A stretch of 64,000 bases of DNA from Streptomyces griseocarneus. Its GTDB lineage: Bacteria; Actinomycetota; Actinomycetes; Streptomycetales; Streptomycetaceae. Made by a program: the position numbers and the translations under genes. Position 1 is the stretch's first letter, and every line of letters starts with the position of its first letter. The stretch spans positions 310,001 to 374,000 of the forward strand of contig PENC01000004.1 of the NCBI GenBank assembly GCA_003674045.1. The letters run 5' to 3'. This document shows positions 1-10,070 of this stretch, one piece after another. The notes beneath the pieces were generated by a model that was given only the letters and a program-made list of their open reading frames with translations, made no database searches and was not told the origin of the DNA.

Positions 1-911
1 GTGCCCGCGAAGGCCCGGGCCTTGTCCTCGTACGTGCCGCCCCGGGCGAAGACGGATCGTTCCAGCACGGTGCCCAGCAGCGGGCCGTCCGCGCCGGTGT
101 CGGACTGGCTGCCGTTCTCCTCGTGGTCGAAGGCGGCCAGCACCGGGATGTACGGCAGGGACTCGCCCGCCACCGCGGCGAGCGCGGCCGTCCCGGCGTG
201 CACGGACAGCAGGTTGTCCAGCCGCGGCGCGGCGAGCAGCTCGCGGTCGCGCCCGAGGTAGGCGGGCGCCTCGACGCTGTGGACCATCAGGTCCCAGCCG
301 ATGATGTCCTCGGCCGCCAGGTCGCCCTCCTGGGCGACGAAACGGATGAGGTCGCCCTCGTTCGGGTCGCCGATGCCCCAAATCGGCGTCATGTGGCGCT
401 GCTTGTCGAGCTTGAGCCCCTCGTTGACGCCGCGGTCGAGGTGGATGGCGAGCTGCGGGACGCGCAGCAGCGGCCGGTCGATGTTCACGAGGTGGCTGCT
501 GCCGTCGCGCAGCGTCACCCGGCCGGAGAGCCCGAGGTCGCGGTCGAGCCAGGTGTTGAGCAGCGTGCCGCCGTAGAGCTCCACGGCGACCTGGCGCCAG
601 CCGTGCGCGCCGGTGTCGGGCAGCGGCTTGACGCGGAGGTTGGGGGAGTCGGTGTGCGCGCCGACGATGCGGAAGGGGGTGGCGGGAGTCGCCCCCTCGG
701 GGACGTACCAGGCGATGATCGCGCCGCCGCGCAGCACGAACTTGCCGCCCGTCGACGCGTCCCAGGCGTCGGTCTCCGCGATCTGGCGGAAGCCCGCCTT
801 CTCCAGGCGCGCGGCCGTGTTGGCCACCGCGTGGTACGGGGAGGGGCTGGCGGCGAGGAAGGAGATCAGGTCGTCGGTGTGGCCGCGGTCGAAGCGGTGC
901 GCAGGGCTCAT
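1..911 (-). CDS. M18 family metallo-aminopeptidase (C-terminus beyond window)
   Basis: This is the N-terminal 303 residues or so of an M18 (aspartyl aminopeptidase type) peptidase, which trims N-terminal residues from peptides in the cytosol using two metal ions. The start is the ATG at 911 (MSPAHRFDRGHTDDLISFL). The family metal-site blocks are visible: VGAHTDSPNLR near residue 88 carries the first His and Asp, and AAFDHEENGS near residue 265 carries the Glu pair. The reading frame is open to position 1, so the end of the gene lies outside the window. A dispersed repeat and the 3' end of the acyl-CoA dehydrogenase gene lie behind its start. Family assignment is firm; substrate preference is not visible. 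Confidence 0.9.
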   Translation of the reverse strand, partial: MSPAHRFDRGHTDDLISFLAASPSPYHAVANTAARLEKAGFRQIAETDAWDASTGGKFVLRGGAIIAWYVPEGATPATPFRIVGAHTDSPNLRVKPLPDTGAHGWRQVAVELYGGTLLNTWLDRDLGLSGRVTLRDGSSHLVNIDRPLLRVPQLAIHLDRGVNEGLKLDKQRHMTPIWGIGDPNEGDLIRFVAQEGDLAAEDIIGWDLMVHSVEAPAYLGRDRELLAAPRLDNLLSVHAGTAALAAVAGESLPYIPVLAAFDHEENGSQSDTGADGPLLGTVLERSVFARGGTYEDKARAFAG

Positions 912-1007
912 GGGCTTCAGGATAAGGACAACGGGCCCGCGGGCTCCGGGGCCCGTGCCGATGTGTGACGCCGCCGCCACTGGAACCGGACCGTCCGCAA
1001 GGGAACC

Positions 1008-1110
1008 CACCGGGGGCTCCGCCCCCGGACCCCGCGGGGAGGGATCATGCAGAAGCCCCGCGCCCCTCAGGGGCGCGGGGAACTGCGCGACCGGCCACAG
1101 CCGACCGGCA
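1008..1110. repeat. Dispersed repeat, B fragment plus A core
   Basis: Bases 1012-1040 carry the hairpin GGGGGCTCCGCCCCCGGA (family B). Bases 1055-1110 carry CCCCGCGCCCCTCAGGGG followed by GCGGGGAACTGCGCGAC (family A core). Copies recur at about nine other places in the window. This one is downstream of the minus-strand acyl-CoA dehydrogenase gene and may fold as its terminator. Confidence 0.75.
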
Positions 1111-1157
1111 GTCGCGCGACTACCTTGCCCGGCAGTTGATTGGGCGTCCCGTGAGAA

Positions 1158-2984
1158 CTAGAACGCCGCCTCGTCCAGCTCCATCAGGGAGTTGTCGACC
1201 GACTCGGCCAGCCCGCGCTCCAGGGAAACGTTCGGGAGAACGTTCGCCGCAAAGAACTTCGCCGCGGCGATCTTGCCCGCGTAGAACGGCTTGTCCTTCG
1301 CGGAGGCGCCCTCGAGCTTCTCGGCGGCGACGGCCGCGCCCTTGAGCAGGAGGTAGGCGACGACGACGTCGCCGGAGGCCATCAGCAGGCGGGTGGTGTT
1401 GAGGCCGACCTTGTAGATGTTCTTGACGTCCTCGCCGGTGGCGGTGAGGTCGGTGATCATCTTGCCGACGATCGCCTCCAGGTCCACCGCGGCCTTGGCG
1501 AGCGTGCCGCGCTCGGCGGCCAGCTCCTCGCCGCCCGCCTCGCTCGCGAGGAACTTCTTGATCTCCTCGGCGAGGGTGTTCAGCGCCTGGCCCTGGTCGC
1601 GGACGATCTTCCGGAAGAAGAAGTCCTGGCCCTGGATCGCGGTCGTGCCCTCGTAGAGGGTGTCGATCTTCGCGTCACGGATGTACTGCTCGATCGGGTA
1701 CTCCTGGAGGTACCCGGAGCCGCCGAAGGTCTGCAGCGACTGGGCGAGCTGCTCGTAGGACTTCTCCGAGCCGTAGCCCTTGACGATCGGCAGCAGCAGG
1801 TCGTTCAGGCCGTGCAGCGCCTTGGCGTCCTCGCCCGCGGCCTCCTTGACCATGATCTCGTCCTGGACGGTGGCCGTGTAGAGGACGAGGGCGCGCATGC
1901 CCTCCGCGTACGCCTTCTGCGTCATCAGGGAGCGGCGCACGTCCGGGTGGTGGGTGATCGTCACCTTGGGCGCGGTCTTGTCCATGAAGTTGGCCAGGTC
2001 CGGGCCCTGCACGCGCTCCTTGGCGTACTCCAGCGCGTTGAGGTAGCCGGTGGAGAGGGTGGCGATGGCCTTCGTGCCGACCATCATCCGGGCGAACTCG
2101 ATGATCATGAACATCTGGCGGATGCCGTCGTGCTTGTCACCGATGAGCCAGCCCTTGGCGGGGTGCTTGTCGCCGAAGGTCATCTCGCACGTGTTGGAGG
2201 CCTTGAGGCCCATCTTGTGCTCGACGTTGGTGGCGTAGACACCGTTGCGCGCGCCCAGCTCGCCGGTCTCGAAGTCGAACTCGTACTTCGGGACGAGGAA
2301 GAGGGAGAGGCCCTTGGTGCCGGGGCCGGCGCCCTCGGGGCGGGCGAGGACGTAGTGGAGGATGTTCTCGGCCATGTCGTGCTCGCCGGACGTGATGAAG
2401 CGCTTCACGCCCTCGATGTGCCAGGAGCCGTCCTCCTGCTGCACAGCCTTTGTGCGGCCCGCGCCCACGTCCGAGCCCGCGTCGGGCTCGGTGAGCACCA
2501 TCGTGGAGCCCCACTGCTTCTCCACCGCGACCTTCGCGATGTGCTTCTGCTGCTCGTTGCCCTCCTCGAAGAGGATGCCCGCGAAGGCGGGGCCCGAGGA
2601 GTACATCCAGATGGCCGGGTTGGAGCCCAGGATGGCCTCGGCGTAGGCCCAGATCAGGGAGCGCGGCGCGGTGGTGCCGCCGATCTCCTCCGGGATGCCC
2701 AGGCGCCACCACTCGGCGTCCATGTACGCCTGGTAGCTCTTCTTGAAGGTGTCCGGGACCGGAGCGGTGTTGGTCTCCGGGTCGAAGACCGGCGGGTTCC
2801 GGTCGGCGTCGGCGAAGGAGTCCGCCAGCTCGTTCTCGGAGAGCCGCGTGATCTCCGAGAGGATGTCCTTGGCGGTCTCGATGTCCATCTCCGCGAACGG
2901 GCCGGTGCCGTACAGCTTGTCGCGCCCGAGGACCTCGAAGAGGTTGAACTCGATGTCGCGGAGATTCGACTTGTAGTGGCCCAT
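1158..2984 (-). CDS. Acyl-CoA dehydrogenase, long FadE5-like class
   Basis: This is a 608-residue FAD enzyme of beta-oxidation that introduces the alpha-beta double bond in acyl-CoA. It is longer than the usual 380-400 residues and matches the FadE5-like class, with an N-terminal extension ([20 protein letters not shown]) and an extra C-terminal helical domain. Family signatures include the flavin-contact segment [14 protein letters not shown], the [13 protein letters not shown] loop and [12 protein letters not shown], which holds the probable catalytic Glu. The ATG at 2984 was chosen over an in-frame upstream start (3020) because it gives the conserved N-terminus and has GGAG about ten bases upstream. 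The gene appears monocistronic. An electron acceptor such as ETF is expected but is not in this window. Confidence 0.93.
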   Translation of the reverse strand: MGHYKSNLRDIEFNLFEVLGRDKLYGTGPFAEMDIETAKDILSEITRLSENELADSFADADRNPPVFDPETNTAPVPDTFKKSYQAYMDAEWWRLGIPEEIGGTTAPRSLIWAYAEAILGSNPAIWMYSSGPAFAGILFEEGNEQQKHIAKVAVEKQWGSTMVLTEPDAGSDVGAGRTKAVQQEDGSWHIEGVKRFITSGEHDMAENILHYVLARPEGAGPGTKGLSLFLVPKYEFDFETGELGARNGVYATNVEHKMGLKASNTCEMTFGDKHPAKGWLIGDKHDGIRQMFMIIEFARMMVGTKAIATLSTGYLNALEYAKERVQGPDLANFMDKTAPKVTITHHPDVRRSLMTQKAYAEGMRALVLYTATVQDEIMVKEAAGEDAKALHGLNDLLLPIVKGYGSEKSYEQLAQSLQTFGGSGYLQEYPIEQYIRDAKIDTLYEGTTAIQGQDFFFRKIVRDQGQALNTLAEEIKKFLASEAGGEELAAERGTLAKAAVDLEAIVGKMITDLTATGEDVKNIYKVGLNTTRLLMASGDVVVAYLLLKGAAVAAEKLEGASAKDKPFYAGKIAAAKFFAANVLPNVSLERGLAESVDNSLMELDEAAF

Positions 2985-3184
2985 GAGAACGGCTCCGTAA
3001 GGGTGGGAGTGAACACACAAACTTCGTACCGGGCAGTAACCCGCATGATGCTACCCGTGAGTAATAAAGTGCAACCCCTGATCGGCGAACTGTGACCAGC
3101 GTCAAGTGGTCATCGCGGAGGCCGTGCGGCTTCGCAGGCCATGGCGGAGGCCACGGCGGAGGGCATGCGGGAGGGCATGAAAAA

Positions 3185-3227
3185 CGGCCGTAGGCCGGCT
3201 CGATCCGATCGAGCCGGCCTACGGCCG
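3185..3227 (-). terminator. Rho-independent terminator of aspS
   Basis: A perfect 20-bp stem (arms 3185-3204 and 3208-3227) with loop CCG is followed on the minus strand by TTTT. It lies 26 bases after the aspS stop codon. Confidence 0.9.
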
Positions 3228-3253
3228 GAAACGCGGGATTCCGCGCCGTGGGG

Positions 3254-5017
3254 CTACTTCACGGCGGGCTTGCGCGGCGCCAGGTGGAGCTCCTTCCAGC
3301 GGGCCTCGTCCACCTCGCTGGGGGCGCCCATGAGCAGGTCCTGGGCGTTGCCGTTCAGCGGGAAGGCGATGGTCTCGCGGATGTTCGGCTCGTCGGCCAG
3401 CAGCATCACGATGCGGTCGACGCCCGGGGCGATGCCGCCGTGCGGCGGGGCGCCGAACTTGAACGCGCGGAGCATGCCGCCGAACTCGCGCTCGACCTCC
3501 TCGTTGCTGTAACCGGCGATCTCGAACGCCTTGTACATGACGTCCGGCTCGTGGTTACGGATGGCGCCGGAGGACAGCTCGGTGCCGTTGCAGACGATGT
3601 CGTACTGCCAGGCCAGGATGTCCAGCGGGTCCATGGTGTTCAGGGCCTCGAGACCGCCCTGCGGCATCGAGAACGGGTTGTGCGAGAACTCGATCTGGCC
3701 GGTGTCCTCGTTCTTCTCGAACATCGGGAAGTCGACGATCCAGCAGAAGCGGAAGACGTTCTCCTCGAACTGGCCGGCGCGCTTCGCGGCCTCGACGCGG
3801 ACCGCGCCCATGATCTTGGAGACCTCGTCGAACTCGCCCGCGCCGAAGAAGACGGCGTGACCCGGCGTGAGGCCCAGGCGCCCGACGAGAGCCTTGACGT
3901 TCTCGTCGGTGAGGAACTTGGCGATCGGGCCGGAGAGGACGTCGCCCTCGCCGACGCGGACCCAGGCCAGGCCCTTGGCGCCCTGCTCGACGGCGAACTC
4001 GCCGAGGCCGTCGAAGAACTTCCGGGGCTGGTCCTGGACGGACGGCACGGCCAGCGCACGGACGTGCTTGCCCGCGAAGGCCTTGAACTCGGAGCCCTCG
4101 AAGACGTCGGTGACGTCGACCAGCTCCAGCTTGGCGCGCAGGTCCGGCTTGTCGGAGCCGTACTTCAGCATCGCCTCGCGGAAGGGGATGCGCGGGAACG
4201 GCGAGGTGACGTGGCGGCCGTTGCCGAACTCCTCGAAGAGCTCGGTCATGACCTTCTCGATCACCTGGAAGACGTCCTCCTGCTCGACGAAGGACATCTC
4301 GACGTCGAGCTGGTAGAACTCGCCCGGCGAGCGGTCGGCGCGGGCGTCCTCGTCGCGGAAGCAGGGCGCGATCTGGAAGTAGCGGTCGAAGCCCGCGATC
4401 ATCAGCAGCTGCTTGAACTGCTGCGGGGCCTGCGGCAGCGCGTAGAACTTGCCCGCGTGCAGACGGGACGGCACCAGGAAGTCGCGCGCGCCCTCGGGGG
4501 AGGTGGCGGACAGGATCGGGGTGGCCATCTCGTTGAAGCCCTGCGCGACCATCTTCTGCCGGATGGCGGCGATGACCGCCGAGCGCAGCATGATGTTGCG
4601 GTGCATGCGCTCGCGGCGCAGGTCGAGGAAGCGGTACTCCAGGCGCCGCTCCTCGTTCACGCCGTCGTCGGCGTTGATGGTGAAGGGGATCTGCTCGGCG
4701 GCGCCGAGCACCTCGACCTCGGTGACCTCGATCTCGATCTCACCGGTGGGCAGCTCGGGGTTGACGTTGTCCGCGCCGCGGCTCATGACCTTGCCGTCCA
4801 CGCGGACGACGGTCTCCTTGGTGAGGTGGCTCAGGGCCTCGTTCGCGGCGGTGCCGGGACGGGCGACGAGCTGGACCAGGCCGTGGTGGTCGCGGAGATC
4901 GATGAAGAGGATGCCGCCCAGGTCGCGCCGATTGTGCAGCCAGCCACTCAGTCGCACGTCGGTGTCGACGTCAGCCGCACGGAGCTCGCCGCAGGTGTGG
5001 GACCGGTACCGATGCAT
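3254..5017 (-). CDS. aspS: Aspartate-tRNA ligase
   Basis: This 587-residue class IIb aminoacyl-tRNA synthetase charges tRNA-Asp with aspartate and ATP. Many bacterial AspRS enzymes also charge tRNA-Asn, but which type this is cannot be read here. An OB-fold anticodon domain comes first ([22 protein letters not shown]). The class II catalytic domain follows with the motif 2 stretch [17 protein letters not shown], then the bacterial GAD insertion, and near the C-terminus the motif 3 block [13 protein letters not shown]. The start is the ATG at 5017. The gene stands alone and ends in a strong hairpin terminator at 3185-3227. Confidence 0.97.
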   Translation of the reverse strand: MHRYRSHTCGELRAADVDTDVRLSGWLHNRRDLGGILFIDLRDHHGLVQLVARPGTAANEALSHLTKETVVRVDGKVMSRGADNVNPELPTGEIEIEVTEVEVLGAAEQIPFTINADDGVNEERRLEYRFLDLRRERMHRNIMLRSAVIAAIRQKMVAQGFNEMATPILSATSPEGARDFLVPSRLHAGKFYALPQAPQQFKQLLMIAGFDRYFQIAPCFRDEDARADRSPGEFYQLDVEMSFVEQEDVFQVIEKVMTELFEEFGNGRHVTSPFPRIPFREAMLKYGSDKPDLRAKLELVDVTDVFEGSEFKAFAGKHVRALAVPSVQDQPRKFFDGLGEFAVEQGAKGLAWVRVGEGDVLSGPIAKFLTDENVKALVGRLGLTPGHAVFFGAGEFDEVSKIMGAVRVEAAKRAGQFEENVFRFCWIVDFPMFEKNEDTGQIEFSHNPFSMPQGGLEALNTMDPLDILAWQYDIVCNGTELSSGAIRNHEPDVMYKAFEIAGYSNEEVEREFGGMLRAFKFGAPPHGGIAPGVDRIVMLLADEPNIRETIAFPLNGNAQDLLMGAPSEVDEARWKELHLAPRKPAVK

Positions 5018-5194
5018 CGTTCATCCAAGTCGTTGGTCGAGGTGTGATCGACTTCGTCGATCCGAGGTCAGTGATCGCGTCGCTGATCGGGCCGGGCCGC
5101 CGGGTCGAAGACGTAGCAGCCCCTGTGCAAGCCTACCTACTGCCGCGAGCGGCCTCGGTGGTGTCCATGGGACGGACCCGCATAAAGTGGGGCA

Positions 5195-7333
5195 ATGCGC
5201 ACCGAGGACGTACTGGCCGCAGTAGCGACCGGCCTGTGGCACTGGGACAACGCCACGCGCGTCGTCACCTTCGATGCCGAGGCGGCCCGCCTCGTCGGCC
5301 TCCCCGCCGCCCGGGTGGAGCTGTCGGAGTCCGCGGCCCGCGGCCGTTTCCACGCCGTCGACTGGGTGGAACTCCAGGGGATCATCAGCCTAGCGGTGGC
5401 GGAGGACACCCTCGCCGAGTCCCGGCTGCGGGTGGTGGACGACGAGGGCCACGTGCTGCGCACGCTGCGCAGCCGCACCAGGGCGAGCGAGCGGGACGGC
5501 GAGCACGTCCTGGTCGGTACGTTGGAGGAAGTACCCGCGCCGATCATCCAGGGGACGACCGCGTCCCGTACGTCCGTGACGGGCGACTGGCGGCGCAACA
5601 GGGAGGCGTTCCTGCTGGACGCCGGGCGGGCGCTCGCGGAGGCGAGATCCACCGCGGAGGTGCTGCGGGTGGCGGCCGGGCTCTCGATGCCCGGCTTCGT
5701 GCCGTCGGGCCTCGCGGTCTTCACCCCGCAGGCGGGCCGGGTCAAGGTCATCGGCCACCAGGGCTACGGCCCGGGGGAGGCGGCCCCCTTCCTCGACCTG
5801 CCGCTGGACGCCGGCTACCCGGCCTCGGAGGTCATCCGCACCGGCCGGGCGATCTATCTGCCCGCGCCCGAGGACTACGAGCGCCGCTTCCCCGAGGCGT
5901 GGCGCTCGGTCTCGCACTTCGGCCGCCGCTCGTGGGCGTTCCTGCCACTGATCAACGCGGGCCAGACCATCGGCGCGTGGATGGCCGGGTTCAGTGTGCC
6001 GGTCTCCTTCACCCCGGACGAACGGTCCGTGCTCACCACGGTCGCCCGGATGCTCGCACAGGCGCTGAGCAGGGCCAGCGTGCACGAGTCGGAACGCGAG
6101 CTGACCGTGGGGCTCCAGCGCTCGATGATGCCCACGCTGCAGCCGGACATCCCCGGGATGTCGGTGGCCGCGCGCTATGTGCCGACCGGCGGCGGGCTGG
6201 AGGTCGGCGGCGACTGGTACGACATGATCCCGCTGCCCGGGGGCGGCCGGATCGCCCTGGTCATCGGGGACGTCCAGGGGCACGACGTCCGGGCCGCGGG
6301 CCTGATGGGACAGCTGCGGATCGCGCTGCGCGCGTACGCCTCCGAGGGCCATCACCCGGACGCGGTGCTCTCCCGCGCCTCGCGCTTTCTCGCGGGCATC
6401 AACGCGAGCGAGACCGAGGGCGACGACGTGGAGCCGCGCTTCGCGACCTGCCTCTACATCGAGGTCGACCCGGGGACGGGACGGCTCACCATCGCCCGCG
6501 CCGGGCACCCCGACCCGGCGATCCGGCTGGCCGACGGCACGATGCTCATCCGGCCCACGGCCGGTGGCCTGCCGCTCGGCATCGACCCGGACACCGACTA
6601 CCCGACCACCCGCCTCGTCCTCGAACCCGGGGAGACGATGCTCGTCTGCACCGACGGCCTGATCGAGACCGGCGGACACGACCTGGAGACGGGCTGGGCA
6701 CGGCTGCGCCGCATCATCGAGGGCCACTCCTTCGAGAGCTTCGAACGGGAGGGGGCGGGCATCTCCGAGGCGCTGGAGTCGCTGGCCGACGCGCTGGTGC
6801 AGGCCGTGCACGGGCCGTCCTCCCACTACACGACGGGCCCGCTCGTGGACCGGCGCGAGGACGACATCGCCGTCCTCCTGCTCGCCCGCGACGGCGCGGC
6901 CCCCGGCGGCGCCGTCGCGGCCCTGCCGCACCCCGTGCGCCGTACGGTCCTGACCATCGCCCAGGCCGAACCGGAGCGCATCGCCGAGGCCCGGCAGCAG
7001 CTGCGCGTCCTCATGCACGACTGGCCGGACGAGGACCAGGTGGACTCCGCGGTCCTGATGGTCTCGGAGATGGTCACGAACGTCCTGGTGCACACGGACG
7101 GGGACGCGATCCTCTCCGCCCAGGTCACGGGGGCGCCGGGCGGCCGCTGCGTCCGCGTCGACGTGGCCGACTCCAGCGACGAGCTCCCGCACCGGCGCCA
7201 CCCCGGCGAGATGGCGTCCTCCGGGCGCGGCCTGGTCCTGATGGAACTCCTGGCGGGAGCGTGGGGGGTCGACCCCCGGGGCGAGGGCAAGAACATCTGG
7301 TTCGAGCTGTACGAAACGGATGGCACACCCTGA
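5195..7333 (+). CDS. PAS/GAF/SpoIIE phosphatase with HATPase domain
   Basis: This 712-residue soluble regulator is of the kind that dephosphorylates anti-anti-sigma factors in partner-switching networks. Domains in order are a PAS-like sensor (about 1-95), a GAF domain (about 140-300), a PP2C/SpoIIE phosphatase (about 310-550) with the metal-binding blocks GGDWYDMIPL near residue 336 and VIGDVQGHD, and a C-terminal RsbW-like HATPase domain (about 575-705) with the N-box segment VSEMVTNVLVHTDG. Fusion of phosphatase and kinase-like domains in one chain is common in Streptomyces and suggests self-contained control of an unlinked sigma factor. No sigma or anti-sigma gene lies next to it. The ATG at 5195 follows AAGTGGGG. 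Its 3' end faces the protease gene across a dispersed repeat. Confidence 0.9.
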   Translation: MRTEDVLAAVATGLWHWDNATRVVTFDAEAARLVGLPAARVELSESAARGRFHAVDWVELQGIISLAVAEDTLAESRLRVVDDEGHVLRTLRSRTRASERDGEHVLVGTLEEVPAPIIQGTTASRTSVTGDWRRNREAFLLDAGRALAEARSTAEVLRVAAGLSMPGFVPSGLAVFTPQAGRVKVIGHQGYGPGEAAPFLDLPLDAGYPASEVIRTGRAIYLPAPEDYERRFPEAWRSVSHFGRRSWAFLPLINAGQTIGAWMAGFSVPVSFTPDERSVLTTVARMLAQALSRASVHESERELTVGLQRSMMPTLQPDIPGMSVAARYVPTGGGLEVGGDWYDMIPLPGGGRIALVIGDVQGHDVRAAGLMGQLRIALRAYASEGHHPDAVLSRASRFLAGINASETEGDDVEPRFATCLYIEVDPGTGRLTIARAGHPDPAIRLADGTMLIRPTAGGLPLGIDPDTDYPTTRLVLEPGETMLVCTDGLIETGGHDLETGWARLRRIIEGHSFESFEREGAGISEALESLADALVQAVHGPSSHYTTGPLVDRREDDIAVLLLARDGAAPGGAVAALPHPVRRTVLTIAQAEPERIAEARQQLRVLMHDWPDEDQVDSAVLMVSEMVTNVLVHTDGDAILSAQVTGAPGGRCVRVDVADSSDELPHRRHPGEMASSGRGLVLMELLAGAWGVDPRGEGKNIWFELYETDGTP

Positions 7334-7344
7334 CGAAGTGGGAT

Positions 7345-7460
7345 GCGCCCCGTCAGGGGCGCGGGGCTGTTTCGATATGCGGCTCCGCCGCGCGGGCGCG
7401 ACAAGCCCCCACCGGACCCGCAGCCGCGCACGCAGCGCAAGACGCACCCCGGTAGGCGCC
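7345..7460 (+). repeat. Dispersed repeat family A between convergent genes
   Basis: It contains GCCCCGTCAGGGGCGCGGGG, then GACAAGCCCCCACCGG and the tail CAGCGCAAGACGCACCCC followed by GGTAGGCGCC. The GGGGAACTG core is replaced here by a longer variable stretch. It separates the convergent SpoIIE and protease genes and overlaps or abuts both 3' ends. Confidence 0.75.
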
Positions 7461-7464
7461 CGGC

Positions 7465-8403
7465 CTAACCGGCCGTGGCCCGCTGGTACAGCGCAGCGAC
7501 CCCGTCACCGAAATAAGAGCTGTACGACGTGTCGTCGTCGCCCCCCTCCTGGTACCCGCCGACGACGCCGACGACCGTGCCGAGCCCCGTCGACGGGTCG
7601 ACATCCGTGAGGACGGGGCCGCCGCTGGTGCCGTTCGGCAGGCCGCGGCAGTCGAAGCGCAGCTGCGTCTCGCCGCGCAGGGCGGTCGTGTTCTGGCACG
7701 CGACCGGGGCGTCCGTCTCGGCCGGGTAGCCGATCAGCCGCGCCGCCGTGCCCGCGGCCGGCTTCAGGCCGAGCTTCTCGGCGCCCGTGACCTGCTCGAC
7801 CGGCGTGCTGTCACCGACCCTGCGGACGCGCAGGAAGGCCACGTCGTGGTCGGGGTCGCGGTCCTCGGCCCACTCGGGGTCGATGTCGATGGAGGTGGGC
7901 ACCCACACCCCGTACGGCGCGACCCCGTCGTGGAAGCCGGGCGCGAACGCGATGTCCGTACGGAAGCCGTCCTGGTGGACGCAGTGCGCGGCGGTGATGA
8001 CCAGGTCGCCCTTCGGGCTGTGCACCACGCTCGCCGTGCAGCCGTGCCCCGGTGTGCCCTGGCCTGTGTAGAACAGCGGCCCGACGGCCGGGGAGGGCTC
8101 GGCGCCGGACGCCTCCAGCGGCTCCGAGGCGGGCAGCGGGTCCGTACGGTCCGAGCGCACGGCCCGGGTGCCCGGAGCGGCGGGCGCTGGCTCGCTGCGG
8201 ACCGCCGCCAGCAGGGCCTTCGCCGACGCGTCGCCCTGCTCCCGGGGCTGCGCGTAGTGCCCGGCGGCGTCGCCGTCGGCGACGGGGCTGTCCGGGGCGA
8301 GGCCGTGGCCGCCCAGCGCCAGCGCTATGCCGCCGAGGACCAGGACGGTGGCGATGACGGCGGCGATGACGGCCGGGCCGGCCCCGCTGACTTTCAGGCG
8401 CAT
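7465..8403 (-). CDS. Secreted trypsin-like serine protease
   Basis: This 312-residue protein has an N-terminal membrane segment (about 8-32) acting as a signal anchor, an Ala/Pro-rich linker and a chymotrypsin-fold domain. The catalytic triad can be read as His in TAAHCVHQDG (near residue 139), Asp in DHDVAFLRV (near 186) and Ser in LPNGTSGGPVL (near 259), so it should be active outside the cell or at its surface. The frame is open upstream to a TTG at 8469. The ATG at 8403 was chosen because it places basic residues directly before the hydrophobic segment, but its ribosome-binding site is weak. It is divergent from pirin, with about 100 bases shared between the two promoters. Substrate is unknown. 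Confidence 0.88.
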   Translation of the reverse strand: MRLKVSGAGPAVIAAVIATVLVLGGIALALGGHGLAPDSPVADGDAAGHYAQPREQGDASAKALLAAVRSEPAPAAPGTRAVRSDRTDPLPASEPLEASGAEPSPAVGPLFYTGQGTPGHGCTASVVHSPKGDLVITAAHCVHQDGFRTDIAFAPGFHDGVAPYGVWVPTSIDIDPEWAEDRDPDHDVAFLRVRRVGDSTPVEQVTGAEKLGLKPAAGTAARLIGYPAETDAPVACQNTTALRGETQLRFDCRGLPNGTSGGPVLTDVDPSTGLGTVVGVVGGYQEGGDDDTSYSSYFGDGVAALYQRATAG

Positions 8404-8452
8404 TGATCCAGTGTCCACGGTCGGCGGGTGCGGGAATGCCGGGACCCTTGCA

Positions 8453-8471
8453 AGTTGTTCAGAGTTCAACT
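8453..8471. promoter_or_regulatory. Imperfect palindrome, possible operator before pirin
   Basis: AGTTGTTCAGAGTTCAACT is a 19-base dyad matching at 7 of 9 positions. It sits 33 bases before the pirin start in the divergent protease/pirin interval. Size and position suit a MarR- or DUF24-type repressor, but no regulator gene is adjacent, so the role is an inference. Confidence 0.4.
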
Positions 8472-8503
8472 AAATTTGGAGCAGAACAACCGAGGAGGCT
8501 GTC

Positions 8504-9454
8504 ATGCCGGCTGTGACCGTAGAGAACCCGCTGACCCTGCCGCGCGTCGCCGCTCCGGCGGACGCCAGGCAGCGGTCGGCTCTGCACGTCTCGACCGCGC
8601 CGTCGGGCTTCGAGGGCGAGGGCTTCCCCGTCCGCCGGGCCTTCGCGGGGATCGACTACCGCCACCTGGACCCGTTCATCATGATGGATCAGATGGGCGA
8701 GGTGGAGTACGCCCCGGGCGAGCCCAAGGGCACCCCGTGGCACCCGCACCGCGGCTTCGAGACCGTCACGTACATCATCGACGGCACCATGAAGCACCGT
8801 GACTCCCACGGTGGCGGCGGCACCATCAGTGACGGCGACACCCAGTGGATGACCGCCGGCTCCGGCATCCTCCACATCGAGGCGCCGCCGGAGGAGCTGG
8901 TGATGACGGGCGGCCTCTTCCACGGCCTCCAGCTGTGGGTGAACCTGCCGAAGAGCGACAAGATGATGGCCCCGCGCTACCAGGACATCGGCCGCGGCCA
9001 GGTCAGGCTGCTGACCTCCTCCGACGGCGGTGCGCTGCTGCGGCTGATCGCGGGCGACATCGACGGGCACGAGGGGCCGGGCATCACCCACACGCCCATC
9101 ACGATGATGCACGTCTCCCTCAACCCGGGCGCCGAGCTGACGCTCCCGTGGCGCTCCGACTTCAACGCCCTGGCATACGGCCTGGCCGGGCGCGGCACGG
9201 CGGGCCCCGAGGGCCGTCCCTTCCGCACGGGCCAGACCGTCGTCTTCGGCGACGGCGACTCCCTCACGCTCCGCGCCGACACGACGCAGGAGTCCCGCAG
9301 CCCGAACTTCGAGGTCGTCCTCCTGGGCGGCCGCCCGATCCGGGAGCCGATGATGCACTACGGCCCCTTCGTCATGAACACCCACGCCGAGCTGGCGCAG
9401 GCCTTCGACGACTACCAGGCGGGCCGCCTCGGGGTGATCCCGACAGAGGGGTGA
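8504..9454 (+). CDS. Pirin family bicupin protein
   Basis: This is a 316-residue cupin-superfamily protein. Pirins bind iron, and some bacterial members act as quercetinases or as redox-responsive partners of metabolic enzymes. The N-terminal cupin keeps the metal-site pattern: HPHRGFETVTY (two His) and GILHIEAPPEE (His and Glu). The C-terminal cupin (about 190-290) is shorter and has no obvious metal set. The ATG at 8504 follows the strong site GAGGAGGCT, well spaced. The gene is monocistronic, divergent from the protease gene, and its promoter region contains an imperfect palindrome. The actual reaction or partner cannot be deduced from the sequence. Confidence 0.92.
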   Translation: MPAVTVENPLTLPRVAAPADARQRSALHVSTAPSGFEGEGFPVRRAFAGIDYRHLDPFIMMDQMGEVEYAPGEPKGTPWHPHRGFETVTYIIDGTMKHRDSHGGGGTISDGDTQWMTAGSGILHIEAPPEELVMTGGLFHGLQLWVNLPKSDKMMAPRYQDIGRGQVRLLTSSDGGALLRLIAGDIDGHEGPGITHTPITMMHVSLNPGAELTLPWRSDFNALAYGLAGRGTAGPEGRPFRTGQTVVFGDGDSLTLRADTTQESRSPNFEVVLLGGRPIREPMMHYGPFVMNTHAELAQAFDDYQAGRLGVIPTEG

Positions 9455-9458
9455 CGGG

Positions 9459-9600
9459 ATCCGGGGCGAAGCCCCGGTATCAAGGGGCGCGGGGAACTGC
9501 GCGACAAGCCCCCACCGGCCCGCAGCCGCGTGCGCAGCGCAAGACGCACCCCAGTAGGCGCGGGGGTCCGGGGGCGCAGCCCCCGGTGGGGGAGGCGGCG
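9459..9600 (+). repeat. Dispersed repeats A and B between convergent genes
   Basis: CCGGGGCGAAGCCCCGG forms a hairpin, followed by GGGGAACTGCGCGACAAGCC, then CAGCGCAAGACGCACCCCAG, then the B-type hairpin CCGGGGGCGCAGCCCCCGG. It occupies the whole gap between pirin and the SseB-type gene, whose 3' ends face each other, and may terminate both. Confidence 0.8.
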
Positions 9601-9617
9601 CCCCACCAGGACCCTTG

Positions 9618-10070
9618 TCAGCCGTACATACGCCGCATCGCGAAGTCCACCATCTGCTCGACCGCCTTCGCGTCGAAGACCATCCGGTGATCACCCTCCA
9701 TGTCGAGGACGAAGCCGTAGCCGGTGGGGAGGAGGTCTATGACCTCCGCGCCGGTGATGACGAAGTACTTCGACTCCTTGCCCGCGTACCGCCGCAGTTC
9801 CTTGAGCGTGGTGAACATGGGGATCACCGGCTGCTGGGTGTTGTGCAGCGCGAGGAAGCCGGGGTTCTCGCCGCGCGGGCAGTAGACCTTGGAGCCCGCG
9901 AAGACGACCTGGAAGTCCTCGGCGGACATCGACCCCGTCGTGAAGGCCCGCACCGCGTCGGCGAGCGACGGCGGGGACGGCTCGGGGTAGAGCGGCTGCT
10001 CGCCGTAGCCCCCGGGCTGCTGCGGCGGTGCGTAGCCCTGCGTTCCCGCGTTCTGGTCGTAGCCGTACAT
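9618..10070 (-). CDS. SseB-type N-terminal domain protein
   Basis: This 150-residue protein begins with a Gln/Pro/Tyr/Gly-rich leader (about residues 1-35, for example GYAPPQQPGGYGEQ). An SseB-like domain follows, with features such as VYCPRGENPGFLALHN and GYGFVLDMEGDHRMVFDAK. In Streptomyces such proteins are common, of unknown function, and sometimes linked to type VII secretion; nothing of that kind is adjacent here. The ATG at 10070 was chosen because it starts the low-complexity leader and nothing longer is convincing. The gene is convergent with pirin across a dispersed repeat. The domain family is likely; the role is unknown. Confidence 0.75.
   Translation of the reverse strand: MYGYDQNAGTQGYAPPQQPGGYGEQPLYPEPSPPSLADAVRAFTTGSMSAEDFQVVFAGSKVYCPRGENPGFLALHNTQQPVIPMFTTLKELRRYAGKESKYFVITGAEVIDLLPTGYGFVLDMEGDHRMVFDAKAVEQMVDFAMRRMYG

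Noticed and set aside
1812..3095. Long reading frames on the strand opposite to known genes (for example across the acyl-CoA dehydrogenase, aspS, dnaK and clpB)
   Set aside because: They are mirror frames produced by strong third-position GC bias; their products are runs of Arg, Ala, Gly, Leu and Val without domains or ribosome-binding sites, and the true genes are unmistakable.
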